This document shows positions 37,715 to 50,273 of a stretch of 64,000 bases of DNA, piece after piece. The notes under the pieces were generated by a model. The model did not search any database and was not told the origin of the DNA. It saw nothing but the letters and a program-made list of their open reading frames with translations. The position numbers were made by a program, and so were the translations under genes. How positions within the stretch are numbered: position 1 is the stretch's first letter; every line of letters begins with the position of its first letter. This DNA is from Coleophoma eucalyptorum. Lineage: Eukaryota; Ascomycota; Leotiomycetes; Helotiales; Dermateaceae. The DNA lies in assembly GCA_026120035.1 (NCBI GenBank), contig JALRME010000009.1, positions 992,001 through 1,056,000 on the forward strand. Reading direction: 5' to 3'.

Positions 37715-40237
37715 CTACCTCGATGACTCCTCCTCAGTCTCATCACCACTTGCCTCCCCATCATCACACTGCTCAGCAATCCACTCCACAACGTCAGGAC
37801 CATAGCGTTTCAACATCGCTCCCAACCCAGCAACCTCACTTCTGACGACATTCCCGAACTTCTGCTTGCGCACTTTCCGGGCATTGAGTTCATCATTCCA
37901 GATACTGTGCGTAGGTGATACGTAAATGAAGCTGTTTTCTTTATACCACTTACTCAAGTTGGGATCAGTTTCTGAGCGGACGGATTTCAAAGAGGAGTTT
38001 GACACGAAGGCGAGCACACCTACGAGGCACCGTGTTAGTCTGCAGGGGGCTTAAAGGAAGACTGTGGAGGTATTCACCTTGGATATGTGTGTTCATAGAT
38101 GCTGGTCGAGAGAGAAGGAGCTGCTTGATTCCGAGGTATGACGCGCCAACACCCATGATGATGATAGGTGTGCCAGCTGCAGCAATGGACAGGTAGTTAT
38201 CCCAGAGATACAAAAGAAGCTCTTTCATCTGTATTTCGAGAATAGCTTCAGAAGGCTGCGGAGCATGATTTCGATCATCCTAAGTTCAAGTCAGAAATCC
38301 CTCTAGAAAGGGGTAGCTCTCAACCTACATCCGCTTCATCTTTGCGCATGGGAATGTTGACGTCAATGACTCCAAAATCGTTCTTGATTGCCCAATCTAC
38401 ATATGGGGCGATGCCCTCGAGCTTGTCCAAGTCAGTACTGTCCCTAAAAGAAACTCAGTTTGTGTACTCACAATATAAGCATTGTAAGACTCCACATTCC
38501 CAGTGATTGGGTCTACGGAAGCTTTCATTTGTGGCCTGAAAAGTCAGTTCATGATCAAATCGTCACGAGGGTGAGAGCTTACGGATCATGGATAATCAGC
38601 AAGATCTTCTTAGCATTACACAAACCAGGTGTTGCTACGACCTGGTTCTCGAATAGCCTTGATAATCCATCACGTTGAATGTAGACGGAGACCATTTTGA
38701 ACTTTTCAATCAACTGTCGTTGCAGTCCAGATTGGATCACAGCATCCATGCGCTCACCACCCTGCTCTTTGATAGCCTTGACATCAAGCACCCCAGGACG
38801 CATACAGTCCCAGTAAGGTGCCTGCTGTCTCTGAACGGCCTTGAGGGTTTCGGCAGCTGTAGCATTTAACGGGTTATCTCTTATAGAGATCCGCTCTGGA
38901 GGCTCGCCCATAAGGGTCTTTGCGACTGCCAATGCGGATTTTGAAATCGCTCGGAGGTTATAGCCGCCTTCAAGACATACTGCTACCTTCCCACTTGCCA
39001 GGGACATCAACATGTGTGTCATGTGTGCATAGCAGGCTGGAGTGACTAAACAGCCGCCAAGTTCATCGCCTGCAGCAGCATCAAATCCCGCCGAGACAAT
39101 AACCAAGTCTGGGTCAAACTCTTGCGCGATGGGCATAACAATCTTCTGAAATGCTGCTAAGTATTCACCATCTCCCATGCCTTGGTCATGCCAAGGAATA
39201 TTAACATTCTTTCCAAGACCAGGTCCCATGCCGACATTTTCCATACCTCCATCTGGACCACCATTATCAGGTTGTGCTGGATAGAAATTGCCATCTTGGT
39301 AAACATGAAGAGATATGTATAGAACATTTGGATCTTCATAAAACATAGTCTGAATGCCGTTTCCATGATGTACGTCCCAGTCCAAGATCAAAACTTTCCG
39401 GCAGATTTCTGGATACTCAGTCTGACAGACCCTGGCTGCAATGGGTACGTTGTTGAATATACAGAAACCCAAGGATTCGTTGGGCTCTGCATGATGACCG
39501 GGTGGACGGATTACCGCAATTGCGTTTTTGACCTTGCCAGTAACCACGTTCTTACATGTTTCAATCGCACCGCCGGCAGATATCAGCGCAGCCATATGCG
39601 TCAGGTTTCCCACATATAATGACTTCCGTCCTGAGTCCATGTGCGTCGTCATCTCTCGCAGCTCTGCAGAAGACTTTTCGGACAGTGCCGCCACCCAATC
39701 AAAGTGTGATGCATAGTGCACGGTACAGACCTCCTCTTCTGTCGCTTCTCTTGCTGCTATGCGCCACATGTAGCGCGTCGGGGAATCCCTCAGTATCCTT
39801 TCGAGGTCGCTCTCTGGTCCAGTGTAAACAAGATCTGCATCTTTGAACTCTTTCATGATAGCCTCTATTCTTCGAGGGTCTTCTGGATGGTGCGCATCTG
39901 TTGAGTAATCGGCATTGGCATGTAACCTCATACGATCATCGTAGCAACATCCTGTGGGGAGATAAAACTTCCGAGAGGTTGCTCTATCTGTTGGTTCCGA
40001 TGAGGTCTGTGACGGTGATTTATCTTGCTCTGACTCTTGGTGGACAACCTCATCTATTCGGTATATCGTCCTCGGGTCAATAGTACCGTTTGAGATATTT
40101 CCGTTGCCGTTACTATGCGTCTCTGATTCAACGCCCTCCATTGGAGTCTCCATGCCGCTGCTCGGCTCCATACTGCTCAACATAGCCCCATCTATCCCCA
40201 TCATCCCAAGTGATAGTTGACCTTGATTAAAGGCCAT
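37715..40237 (-). CDS. HDA1: class II histone deacetylase Hda1 with Arb2 tail
   Basis: Five exons (40237-38583, 38535-38472, 38421-38329, 38279-38078, 38019-37715) give 772 residues, in the range of fungal Hda1/HdaA. It removes acetyl groups from histone tails (mainly H3 and H2B) in the nucleus. The zinc-dependent catalytic domain spans about residues 95-440, with RPPGHHAEP (active-site histidines near 248-249), LDWDVHHGNG, SAGFDAAAGDELGG and EGGYN. The C-terminal Arb2-type domain (about 520-755) includes DFGVIDVNIP and SFIYVSPTHSIWNDE. The last four exons look like separate short frames but join in phase. Intron 2 needs an AAG acceptor after a TACTGAC branch. Residues 1-90 are Ser/Gly/Asn-rich and disordered. 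Confidence 0.95.
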
Positions 40238-41533
40238 CAAACTTGAATTTGCCAGAGATCTTTGGTCTACAGTAGTAAGTCCTTGATTTAGAGGATGTTC
40301 CTAGGCTGTTGAGCCCTGCGTCAACTATCCTGGAACTTCCTCCTCGACATGCAGGATGCTAGCATAGATTGATGAAATGTAATGCAGCGTTGCAGGACTT
40401 ATTATAATTTAGGGACCTTGAATTAGAAGTCAGTAAAGAAAGAAAAAGTGTCTCTGCCATGAAAACGAGACTAGAAGGCATAAAGATCTAGGTTAACAAT
40501 GAAATGAAGAGCCTTGTCCCAATTCCCAGTGAACAACCCCAAGAACTTCCCAGAGGCCACGTCCGAATGGCTTCCAAGATATGTGAAGATATGTGAAGAG
40601 AATAGCGATTCAAGAATCTCAAAGCTACTTTGGATCTCCCAAAGTTGGCTCACAAAGATGCAGGAGCCCGGGTCAGCCAAGGACCACAATCAGGTGATGC
40701 TGGGAAAGAGCTGGAAAAGCTGGAATCAATTCGGCCCAGCTCAGGAAAGACTGGTGTGATCACAATGCCATAAGAAGCTCTGAAGTGCGTGGAGAGTAGC
40801 GTTTGGGGTAAAGTAGACAAGGGTCAGATCGAACATTGTGAAGAGGGTGGACTAAGAGTCAAGGATGGTGGCACTCACAAGGAATCTCTTTGCGCCGAAA
40901 CGTACTGCAATCCGACGAGCGTTTCAAAATTGAATGTTGTAAATCCCAGCAAGTCTTTTTAAGATGATGAATATAGTTGACTTTGCTTTCCCATAACAAG
41001 ACGTTGTGCTCTCGGTGTCGTCTTGTTGCATAAAGGTATGCTGCTGAGAGAGATGCTTAAGACGCGAAGTCAATCTTAGGAGTCGCGCAGCTTTGTGGTC
41101 ACGTGTGCAATCGCATGAACGCGAGAGATATACCTACTAAGTATTTATGATGGAAGATCCTTCTGCTTTGATCGTTATCGGAGCTTTATTTACGGTCGGG
41201 TGCTTTAATTTCAACAGCTCTAAGATTTTTAAGACACCTGTAAAATCTGCAAGCATCAAAAAAAGGTTCGAAAAGTATAGAACAGGAGATAGCAATATTG
41301 TATTTACATATGTCAAGACAATTATCAAGACATAGCATGCTGGTCAATCACATTTGCAACGTCAAACAGAGTTGTGTAAATTTATTCATATTCATAGCAT
41401 TTAGGTGTGCATCTTTATTTCTGCTTTGGTAGTCTTTTTGAACCTATCATAGCTTGCCTTTCACAACACTACTGCTCAAGGAACAAGAATCAGACCTGCT
41501 CCATCTGAGATACTCGCTAGGGAAGAGAAGACC
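40238..41533. other. spacer upstream of HDA1 and downstream of GAPDH
   Basis: About 1.3 kb. A short direct duplication (AGATATGTGA twice) occurs at about 40577-40600. Small plus-strand frames have no support. Confidence 0.45.
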
Positions 41534-42811
<1,278 letters not shown>

Positions 42812-42872
42812 ATGATTGATTGTAGAGGACTTTGTAGGGTGAGTTAATGGAATGTAGAGAGGATTGTTGTTT

Positions 42873-42911
42873 GGAGAGAAGAGAAGAAGGGAAGGGAAGA
42901 GGGAAGAGGGA
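42873..42911 (-). promoter_or_regulatory. CT-rich tract upstream of GAPDH
   Basis: On the coding strand this is an almost pure pyrimidine run of about 40 bases just before the leader-intron donor. Such tracts mark transcription starts of highly expressed filamentous fungal genes. Confidence 0.5.
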
Positions 42912-44663
42912 ATGTGGTGGGGTTCTTTTAGCGCGTTGACATTAGGTTGTCTCGACAAAAGGCAGGGCGAGGAAGGAGGGGCATGCCACTTGGTATCAGC
43001 GCAGCAAGCATCACACAAGCACACCACCTACGATACTGGATGTCATCCATGTGCGATACTATGGACCATGGACTGGAAGAGTTAGATGATACACCAAGAA
43101 CCGCTCTGTTCCCAATTAAGTGTCTTGCCAATGTCATGAAGAAACGTAGTATGCTTACTACAAACGACTACTTTGCTTGCTTATCTGCTACTTTGCCCCT
43201 ATGATTCACAATTGCTTTTGCTCTCTCCACGCTCTCGCACCATCTCTCCAGCTTATGATCTACTGTTCCCCAGGCATAGACATTCCCATCTGCCAGGTTG
43301 TCCATGCCTATTCCCTCTCACACCTACCGAAATGCCTACCTTACCCGATCAGCCACCGGCAACTGCGACTCTCCACGAAGAGATCTCGCTCCAGCACGGA
43401 ATGAATCGGTTAGGAGGCGATATGGACGATAACTCGGCAGCCATTGTATTTATCCGAATTCTCGTGGTCGCTCGTGCTGGCGGAGCAGTATCAGGGTCAT
43501 CTTGAGACTATTCCAAGCTTCTTGGGTGTGTTGCCGGCCGACACCTCTGGGTTCTGGGCCATGTCTGCGGAAGGTCCGGGATCGCAGGTCAAGCTTCGAA
43601 TTCTTGCTCGCGCCTTACCGTAATCTCCAGAGAGCTCGCAAGCCGCCTACCTCAATGGCCACGCAAAAGTCACACGTGGTGTGAATGATTTTCTTTTGCA
43701 TGAAAGAATTGCCTCTTTTTTCTGTTGAGTCACATCTACTATGCCCGCCTCTGACTATCATCCTACGGATTTCCTGTTTCTGGTAGCTCATACATTGACA
43801 AATCTGTCGCGGCCATTTGTTCGGTGTTTCTTTCTCCAAGGGAAAACGCCCCACGGCCCACGCCGACACTGGCTACAGTTGATTATTGACCATAATTTCG
43901 CCGATGTTTTATTGCGCATGCTACAGGAGTTCGAGCTCAATTGGTTTTGCCCACGGGGTTGCACCGAGTAGCTTCATTTATTGGTGCTTGTTGTACTTAG
44001 CAAAGAAATAATGACAGCTTCCTGTCGATTAATGCAAGGACCAACTTAGTGGACAAGCTCAGTTTACGGCACGTGATACTACCTTTCCTGTTCGATTTCT
44101 TGGCCCTATGGACTTTTGCATAACATATTTAATGCTTGGATCCCTCATCATAATAGAATCTGGAAGAAGGGTTGGGAGCACAATCTGTGCCGTCTTAGCC
44201 TTCGAAGCAAGGTTATGAGTCTGCCACCTCACGTGTCTTAATAGACATCTCTTGTCGGCAGTTATAACGACCTGATTTAAGATAACGTGATTGTAGACAA
44301 GCTCCAAACTGGTCTGATTCTGATAATAAGATCCAGAAATAGAGCAAAGTTGTTGTTTTGTGGATTTTGGTTGTCTGTCTTGAGCTGTTATGTCACAGAA
44401 TAAGGTGGTGTAGCCGACTTAGGCTGACGCAGTCCAATGACCTTGTTGGCTGTGAATGGAACCACAGATTCTCCGGCCGTAGATAATCTCCATCGCCGAT
44501 AAGACAATCATCGTTAGCTGGCCTTGTTGCGCGCCAAGTAATCAAGGCTTTAAGATTTAGTGTTTGGGTTTTTTTTCAATTGTTCTCTTATTCCTAAATA
44601 CTATGTAGCAAATCATATCGCTCCATGCACCAAGAAGCAAAATCCAGCCCCACGACCTAGTAT
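42912..44663. other. long spacer without recognised gene
   Basis: About 1.75 kb between GAPDH and the small secreted protein gene. A 76-codon plus-strand ATG frame (43741-43971) has no recognisable feature. Confidence 0.45.
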
Positions 44664-45129
44664 TTAAGAGGACTCGGAAATCTTGCTTCTCTTGAATCCT
44701 TGCTTGGCAACTTGGGCCTTAGCAGCAGCAACTACGAAGCAACAGTTAGGCTTTGTTCTGAAAATCAAGATACCCTGTGGGAAACGGCTTGTGTAAGGTG
44801 TATAACTTACTTGTGGCAGAAGCATTTGAATCAACGAAACCACATCCAGTCTTGCCGGCCTGGTTTGCTGCAGCTTCAGCAGAGCAGACTCCCACGGTGG
44901 GATTTCCAGCACAGCAGGCCGATGAACAGTCAGCGTCGGTTGTACATCCACCAGTTATGAATTGTTGCCCGTTGGCCTGGCCGACATTTTTCGCACCGGC
45001 GTTATTAGGGGTAACAGCGAGGATAGCTGTGAAGACTGAGAGTAGTGCGTTAGTGACGTGTTTGGCACTGGCATAAGAGTAAGGACCAAACTCACAAGTG
45101 AATGCTACAGCGAAGGTAATGCGGACCAT
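44664..45129 (-). CDS. small cysteine-rich secreted protein, BAS2-like
   Basis: Three exons (45129-45096, 45026-44811, 44731-44664) give 105 residues. A hydrophobic N-terminus (MVRITFAVAFTSILAV) looks like a signal peptide with cleavage near residues 18-24. The mature part has KNVGQANGQQFITGGC, a six-cysteine pattern (C-x5-C-x3-CC-x7-C-x13-C) and a lysine-rich tail. The GQQFITG...DADC..CC layout resembles biotrophy-associated secreted protein 2 (BAS2) of Magnaporthe and Colletotrichum, from memory of that family. It is probably secreted and may act at the plant interface. Without a search the family assignment is moderate. Splice joins are in frame and give a clean stop after SESS. Confidence 0.75.
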
Positions 45130-46257
45130 TTTGACGTTTAAGAATAAATGATTGAATATGCTCTGGTAGAGTAGGTATCGTTGAATAAGGAAGTTAATAT
45201 ATATTTAGGGAATGTAGACGACGCCAGGTCGGTGTTGGTTGTATAAAGAAGGAGTAAGTAGAAGCTGATGTTCCTTCAATTATTCTTTGGACATGAGATC
45301 CTTTTATAGATATCAACTAACCCAGGCTCGTTCATCCTGACTTCGACATTCACTTTAGAGTTTCCCGTCCCATCCCAATAATACTTTGTAACTCTTGGCA
45401 TGACAACGTAGTAATGGCAGATCTTCATCCGGAGGACTGATATGCATAATGCCCATCCCGCTGTTACGTTTGATCATCACTGGACAGAGTCCAGCTGATG
45501 GTTTGCGACGGTTGTCAAACAAGGAAGTCTGGAGATCAATCGATCACTCCAACAAGCTTGTTTGAACATTTGAGGCTGCTTGTCATAATGAGTAGAATTC
45601 TTAAAGGCAAGCTGGGTAGATGTTAAGAGTCGCTTCTAATCATGCATGTTGGATGACTTATTTCTTGAAGTAGCGTCTGTTGCGTCTTTTCGAGGGGATG
45701 CGGGGTATTGCAAGAAGTGTTTCACTTCTGATATGCGAGCAATGGCAGCTGGGTGTTCATGAATAGGTACAGACATGTGCCGTGGCATAAGGTAACTAGC
45801 TCTCTCGCTTGTTCATTACACTTGATGTCGAGATTTTGGTCGGATTGTATATAGCTACCGTAGCTCCGTAGCTCCGGTGAGGTCATCACGGGCAAATCAA
45901 CACAACAGCAACACCAAATGGATCTCCCAATGCAATTGAGCAATGTCCATAATTCAAAAATTGAGGTTTCTACAATTCCAGCAAGATACAATGTCAACTT
46001 TCTTAATTGGAAATCTACGTCCTCATATTGGCTAGTCATAAATCACGTGGTCGGGATTACAAGGGATTCGAAGCTTCTCAAGTTTTCGCTTAGCACGAAA
46101 TACACCTCTGTCTGAACCTCACGAATCGTCCGATGCTCCCATCTTCTCCGAACACATACCCCCATTGAACCCGCATCACCACTTAATCAATCCGCTATCG
46201 CCAGGGTTTCGTCTCTCCTTCCTCTACACATCGCAACATCTATCGTCACTCTACAAG
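45130..46257. other. spacer without recognised gene
   Basis: About 1.1 kb. A minus-strand frame (45722-46039) and a plus-strand frame opposite it have no support. The last 100 bases are CT-rich before the Cox5 start. Confidence 0.45.
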
Positions 46258-46972
46258 ATGCTTCGCAATTCCATCCTCCGTAGCTCACGAGCTGCCTCCG
46301 TTCCTGTCCGAACTCTCGCCCAGCGACGACAAGCTCACGCCATCTCCAGCCCTACATTGGCCAATATCGAGAAGCGATGGGAGGGTATGCCACCTCAAGA
46401 GCAGGCCGATCTATGGATGGCACTGCGGGATCGCATGAAGGACAATTGGACTGAGTTGACTCTGCAAGAGAAGAAAGCTGGTACGAGCCGACCTTTCCCT
46501 TTCAACAAATCCCGCTATCCGGATGCCTTTACACCAAGGCGCACGTAAAAATGGAATTGATAGATATGGGCTCCATTGCTGACCTGTTTTCTTTGCGTAT
46601 AGCTTACTGGGTTGCTTTCGGTGCTCATGGTCCCCGTGCCCAGTCTCCTCCAGGAGAGGGATGGAAGGTCTTTACCTATACCATGGGTGCTCTAGCAGCA
46701 ACCTTCGCTGTGTTTGCTACTATCCGCGCATTCGGTGGTCCTGCACCATCTACGATGACCAAGGAGTACCAAGAGGCATCGAACGAGTACTTGAAGGTGC
46801 GTCATCACGCGATTTTGCTTGGCCCCCAACAATACCCTGTATATTGGTGTTTGGGAACATACGACTAATATCCTCTCTCTTACAGGCACAAAACTCCGAA
46901 CCCATCAGCGGTATCTCATCAGAGGGTTACTCCGGAAAGGGTATGGTACAAAGTCCACCGAAGAAGAACTAA
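46258..46972 (+). CDS. COX5: cytochrome c oxidase subunit 5 (Cox5, mammalian COX4 type)
   Basis: Three exons (46258-46480, 46603-46796, 46886-46972) give 167 residues. It is a nuclear-encoded subunit of respiratory complex IV in the mitochondrial inner membrane. Residues about 1-28 are Arg/Ser-rich without acids, a mitochondrial presequence (MLRNSILRSSRAASVPVRTL). The family segments ANIEKRWEGMPPQEQADLW and DNWTELTLQEKKA are followed by AYWVAFGAHGPRA and one membrane span (about 95-120, FTYTMGALAATFAVFATI). KEYQEASNEYLK and a short C-terminus follow. The ATG at 46258 is the first that gives a presequence; codons further upstream are leader. Confidence 0.93.
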
Positions 46973-47687
46973 GCTCCACGAACCATTCAACTCGGCGATT
47001 TCTCTTTCGAAGAAGGTAGCAAAGAATACAGAACCCGACTCTTCGTGATCCAATCCATCTTCTCTCCATCTTTTCTTCGATTCTTGAAAAACTTGGCACG
47101 CATACATACACGCAAAGGAAGTTCCATTCGACGCCTTACCTCTAAATAACAAAATAGTGGTCAACGCTGGTGGGACTTCTACTTTCCTTTGTCTTCTTTT
47201 TTGTCTCGAGTTTCTAGTGGTTTGCATGAATACCCAAATTCAAGCAAGTACGGGGTTTAAAGAAGGTCGGAAGGAGGCATGGGAGGTGTAGTGATGGAGG
47301 AGGGAATCTGTAATTCTTTGGCTGTTACATCTACGGAAAGAAAACACCAGTAGTCGTTTCTATGGATAGAGGGACTGCAGTGAGAGGTTTGGTGGGGTAT
47401 AGTGATGGGGTAGTTTTATAGACTCTTGTACAAAGTAGTGCGGCCTGTTCATTCTTTGCCCTTTTGCGTTTATTTCTCTTTTATTTGAAAGGGCGGCGCC
47501 GTACGTACGTTTTAGGTGAATAGAAGAGGATTGGTTGATGCGTTTTGGTGCTACAGGTTCTGCTCCGTGCTCAGTAGCTTCTAATTATTGTTGAAACCAA
47601 GTTCTTGTAACACGGGTAGAACCATCTAAAGCTTAAAAGTCAAGTCCAGATATATAAAACCGTCCCATCTTATCCCATCAATATTGT
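46973..47687. other. spacer between convergent COX5 and ClpX genes
   Basis: Contains both 3' regions. A GTACGTACGT palindromic run lies near 47501-47512. No gene was seen. Confidence 0.5.
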
Positions 47688-49498
47688 CTACATGCCCGAA
47701 CTGCCTACGCTTCTCATCTGCTCAAAACTGCCATGCTCTTGGTTCTCTTCAGCAGTCTTGTCATCCGCTCCAGTGCTACTCCGCCTGCTAGCCCTCCAAA
47801 CCTCCTCTTCCTCCTCAAATGCCGAGGTGAATAAATGCGCCTGTCCACGGCTCCATACCCGCGGCATCTTCACATTATCCTCACCTAGCTCTTCATGCCC
47901 GTCGTCCTTCGGCTGAGTTTCGAGGCCCTCTACAAACGCCTGGTCAATCAGCACGAATCGCACCGCAGACCCTGGGCCCCAGAACATGATCTCGGCAAGT
48001 ACATTCTCCATAATTGATCGGAGGCCCCGCGCACCGAGACCATTGCCTTTCTTCAACTCGGACTTCTTCGTCCCAGCTTGTCCTGGTAGCGGTGCACTAA
48101 TGGCGCGCGCGGCGATGGCTTCGAGTGCCAGATGTGTGAAGCGGAGCTGGATATTATAGGTTGCAAACAGTGCTGTGTATTGCTTAACAAGTGAGTTGCG
48201 AGGTTCGGTGAGTATGGAGACGAGTTGTGGGAGTGTAAGGGGTGAGAGAGAGGTAAGTATCGGGATGCGTCCTAGCATCTCGGGGATGATGCCATAGGTT
48301 TGGAGATCGGTAGGTGTGACGTGTGCTAGAGGGTTCTTTTCTACGGGGTCTTTCCTGCTGTCTGTCGGGAGGGATGAACCGAAGCCTAGACTGCTGGATG
48401 TTGTGAGGCGAGATGTAATGATCTTCTCGAGACCTATGAAGGCTCCTGCAAAGACGAAAAGGATATTCGACGTGTCAATAGTATACTGGTCTGCTTTGCC
48501 TGCTGCTTCCTTGTTCCCGCCGCCTCCACGGATATTGGTTGTTGATGTAGAGGATTTGTCCACTTTAGCATTCACGGTAACGGTGGTACCTTCTATGATC
48601 TTAAGAAGGCCTTGCTGTACACCTTCTCCAGAAACGTCACGGCCGTGGGTCATGACAGCTGGCTTGGCGAGCTTGTCGACTTCGTCAAAGAAGATTATTC
48701 CTGTCTCGCATTTGGAAAGGTTATAGGAAGAGGCGAGGAGGAGACGTTCTAGTGAGGACTCTACATCTGTTCCTATATAGCCTGCCTGTGTGAGAGAGGA
48801 GCAGTCTACCGTAGCGAAAGGCACTTCAAGCACTTTGGCAAGTGTTTGGAGGATATATGTCTTTCCTACTCCAGAAGGGCCGAGCAGCATGAGGTTGGAT
48901 TTCTCAATCACTGATGGTGAATTGTCATCCAATGACCGGGACCCTATCTCAGGCTCTTCCTCCAGCATGGATGCATTGAGATCTACTGTCTCAACATGGC
49001 CTGGAAACTCATCTAAAAGACTTATGAGAAACAGAAGGTAAATTGCTGCTGAGAAAACTCACTTTCCACTGGATGACTGTTCCGTTCGCGTTCATGAAGT
49101 TGCCTCCTTATGTTCTGCTCCCTCCTCTCCTGCTCCTCAGCTTCCAGTCTTTGTAGTTCTCTCACTCTCTGGTAATGGTTAAATATCGCCACACTCGTGA
49201 CCTTCTTCGCTTTCTCCTGGCCTACGACAAACTTATCTAGATGAGCCTTCAACAATAAAGGCGTCAACCTTGGCGCTCCATGATTCGAAGCCTCACCCAA
49301 TGGACCACTAGTAGGCTGGCCCGGTTCATAAGGTGCCGTATAGCCCTGCCCTTGGAAGTCAGAACGGCGAAACTGCGATTCTCGGCGGGAGTTGGAGTAG
49401 ACGGATATCAAGCGATGCCGGCTTCGAGGGATGACCAGAGATTGGGCATTCGGGGTTATATTTATCAGCAATAGCGACGACCTGCTAGTGGCAGGCAT
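47688..49498 (-). CDS. mitochondrial ClpX-type AAA+ ATPase
   Basis: Two exons (49498-49063, 49012-47688) give 586 residues. It is an AAA+ unfoldase of the mitochondrial matrix. Residues 1-40 are Arg/Ser-rich, presequence-like. [24 protein letters not shown] opens the AAA core, with Walker A GPSGVGKT at about 190-197, pore loop AGYIGTD (ClpX: GYVG), Walker [11 protein letters not shown] (D255, E256), [15 protein letters not shown], arginine-finger region MLGRIPI and sensor 2 GARGLRSI. The N-terminal zinc-binding domain of bacterial ClpX is absent. At about residues 354-356 an LGF motif sits where ClpX has the IGF loop that docks on ClpP. A long charged helix ([20 protein letters not shown]) is inserted early. 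Confidence 0.93.
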
Positions 49499-50273
49499 GT
49501 TTGCTTGTGCGAATCGACGCTCATCTCAGATATTCTTGCCGCACCGTGTCTGTCTCAATCACGTCGCTGAGCTTGAGGATGGTGAGTGCACGTGAGGTGA
49601 GCTCGATGGTGCTGTTGCGGGGATGTGACTCCACAGAAGCTACTGCGGCGCTAGAGAGCCTGAAGAGGAGCGAGCCACAGCGATGATGTGGTACAAACGA
49701 GCGACGGGACGGCGGCGTCAGGGAGGAACTGGCGATATGGGGCTCAAGCAGGAGTCTGGAATGCAATCACAACGAGGTCGAAAGTAGATAAATGAGAGGT
49801 GAGAGGAGTGGAACATCACGTGTAGAGGGGCACACTCCATCCGCCAGAAAGATCAGGAAGTACCTTATGTTGTTGCTTGTCTTCCCCTCCTCCCTCGTAC
49901 GGGCTGGACTCGCCTAAATGTCTCCCTTGAGTCTTCAGAGCTTGGGTTTAGCGCTGTCGGCCTTCGTACGTCATACGCGAGAAGCTCAACCAACGAGCAA
50001 TTCTCCAGCTTGCTTGCCTACAGCCACAACACTATACGCGGTGCCCCGCTGGTTTATCTTGCTGCGTTCCCATAAAAAGATCCCCAATTGACTTCTGTTT
50101 CATGATTTAAGTAAATATTTTTGGTTGTGTCGTGAAGCAATACCATAATCGCCAAACTCAAGTTGCCCCGACCCCATTACGGAGCTTTCCCCAGATCTAG
50201 TTCCCAGCAACATTCCCGAACCACTTTCTCTCAGACTGCTGTCCACACTTCCCCGTCACTACCTTGCGCAACA
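49499..50273. promoter_or_regulatory. divergent promoter region, ClpX gene and branching enzyme gene
   Basis: About 775 bases between divergent start codons. No gene is supported inside. The last 100 bases before 50274 are C/T-rich. Confidence 0.45.

Noticed and set aside
37715..38228. Separate small membrane protein gene
   Set aside because: In-phase exons connect it to the Hda1 frame and the sequence fits the Arb2 tail.
43741..43971. 76-codon ATG frame
   Set aside because: No signal peptide, domain or splice support.
45722..46039. 105-codon minus-strand frame near the Cox5 promoter
   Set aside because: No motif, and a competing frame of similar size lies on the other strand.
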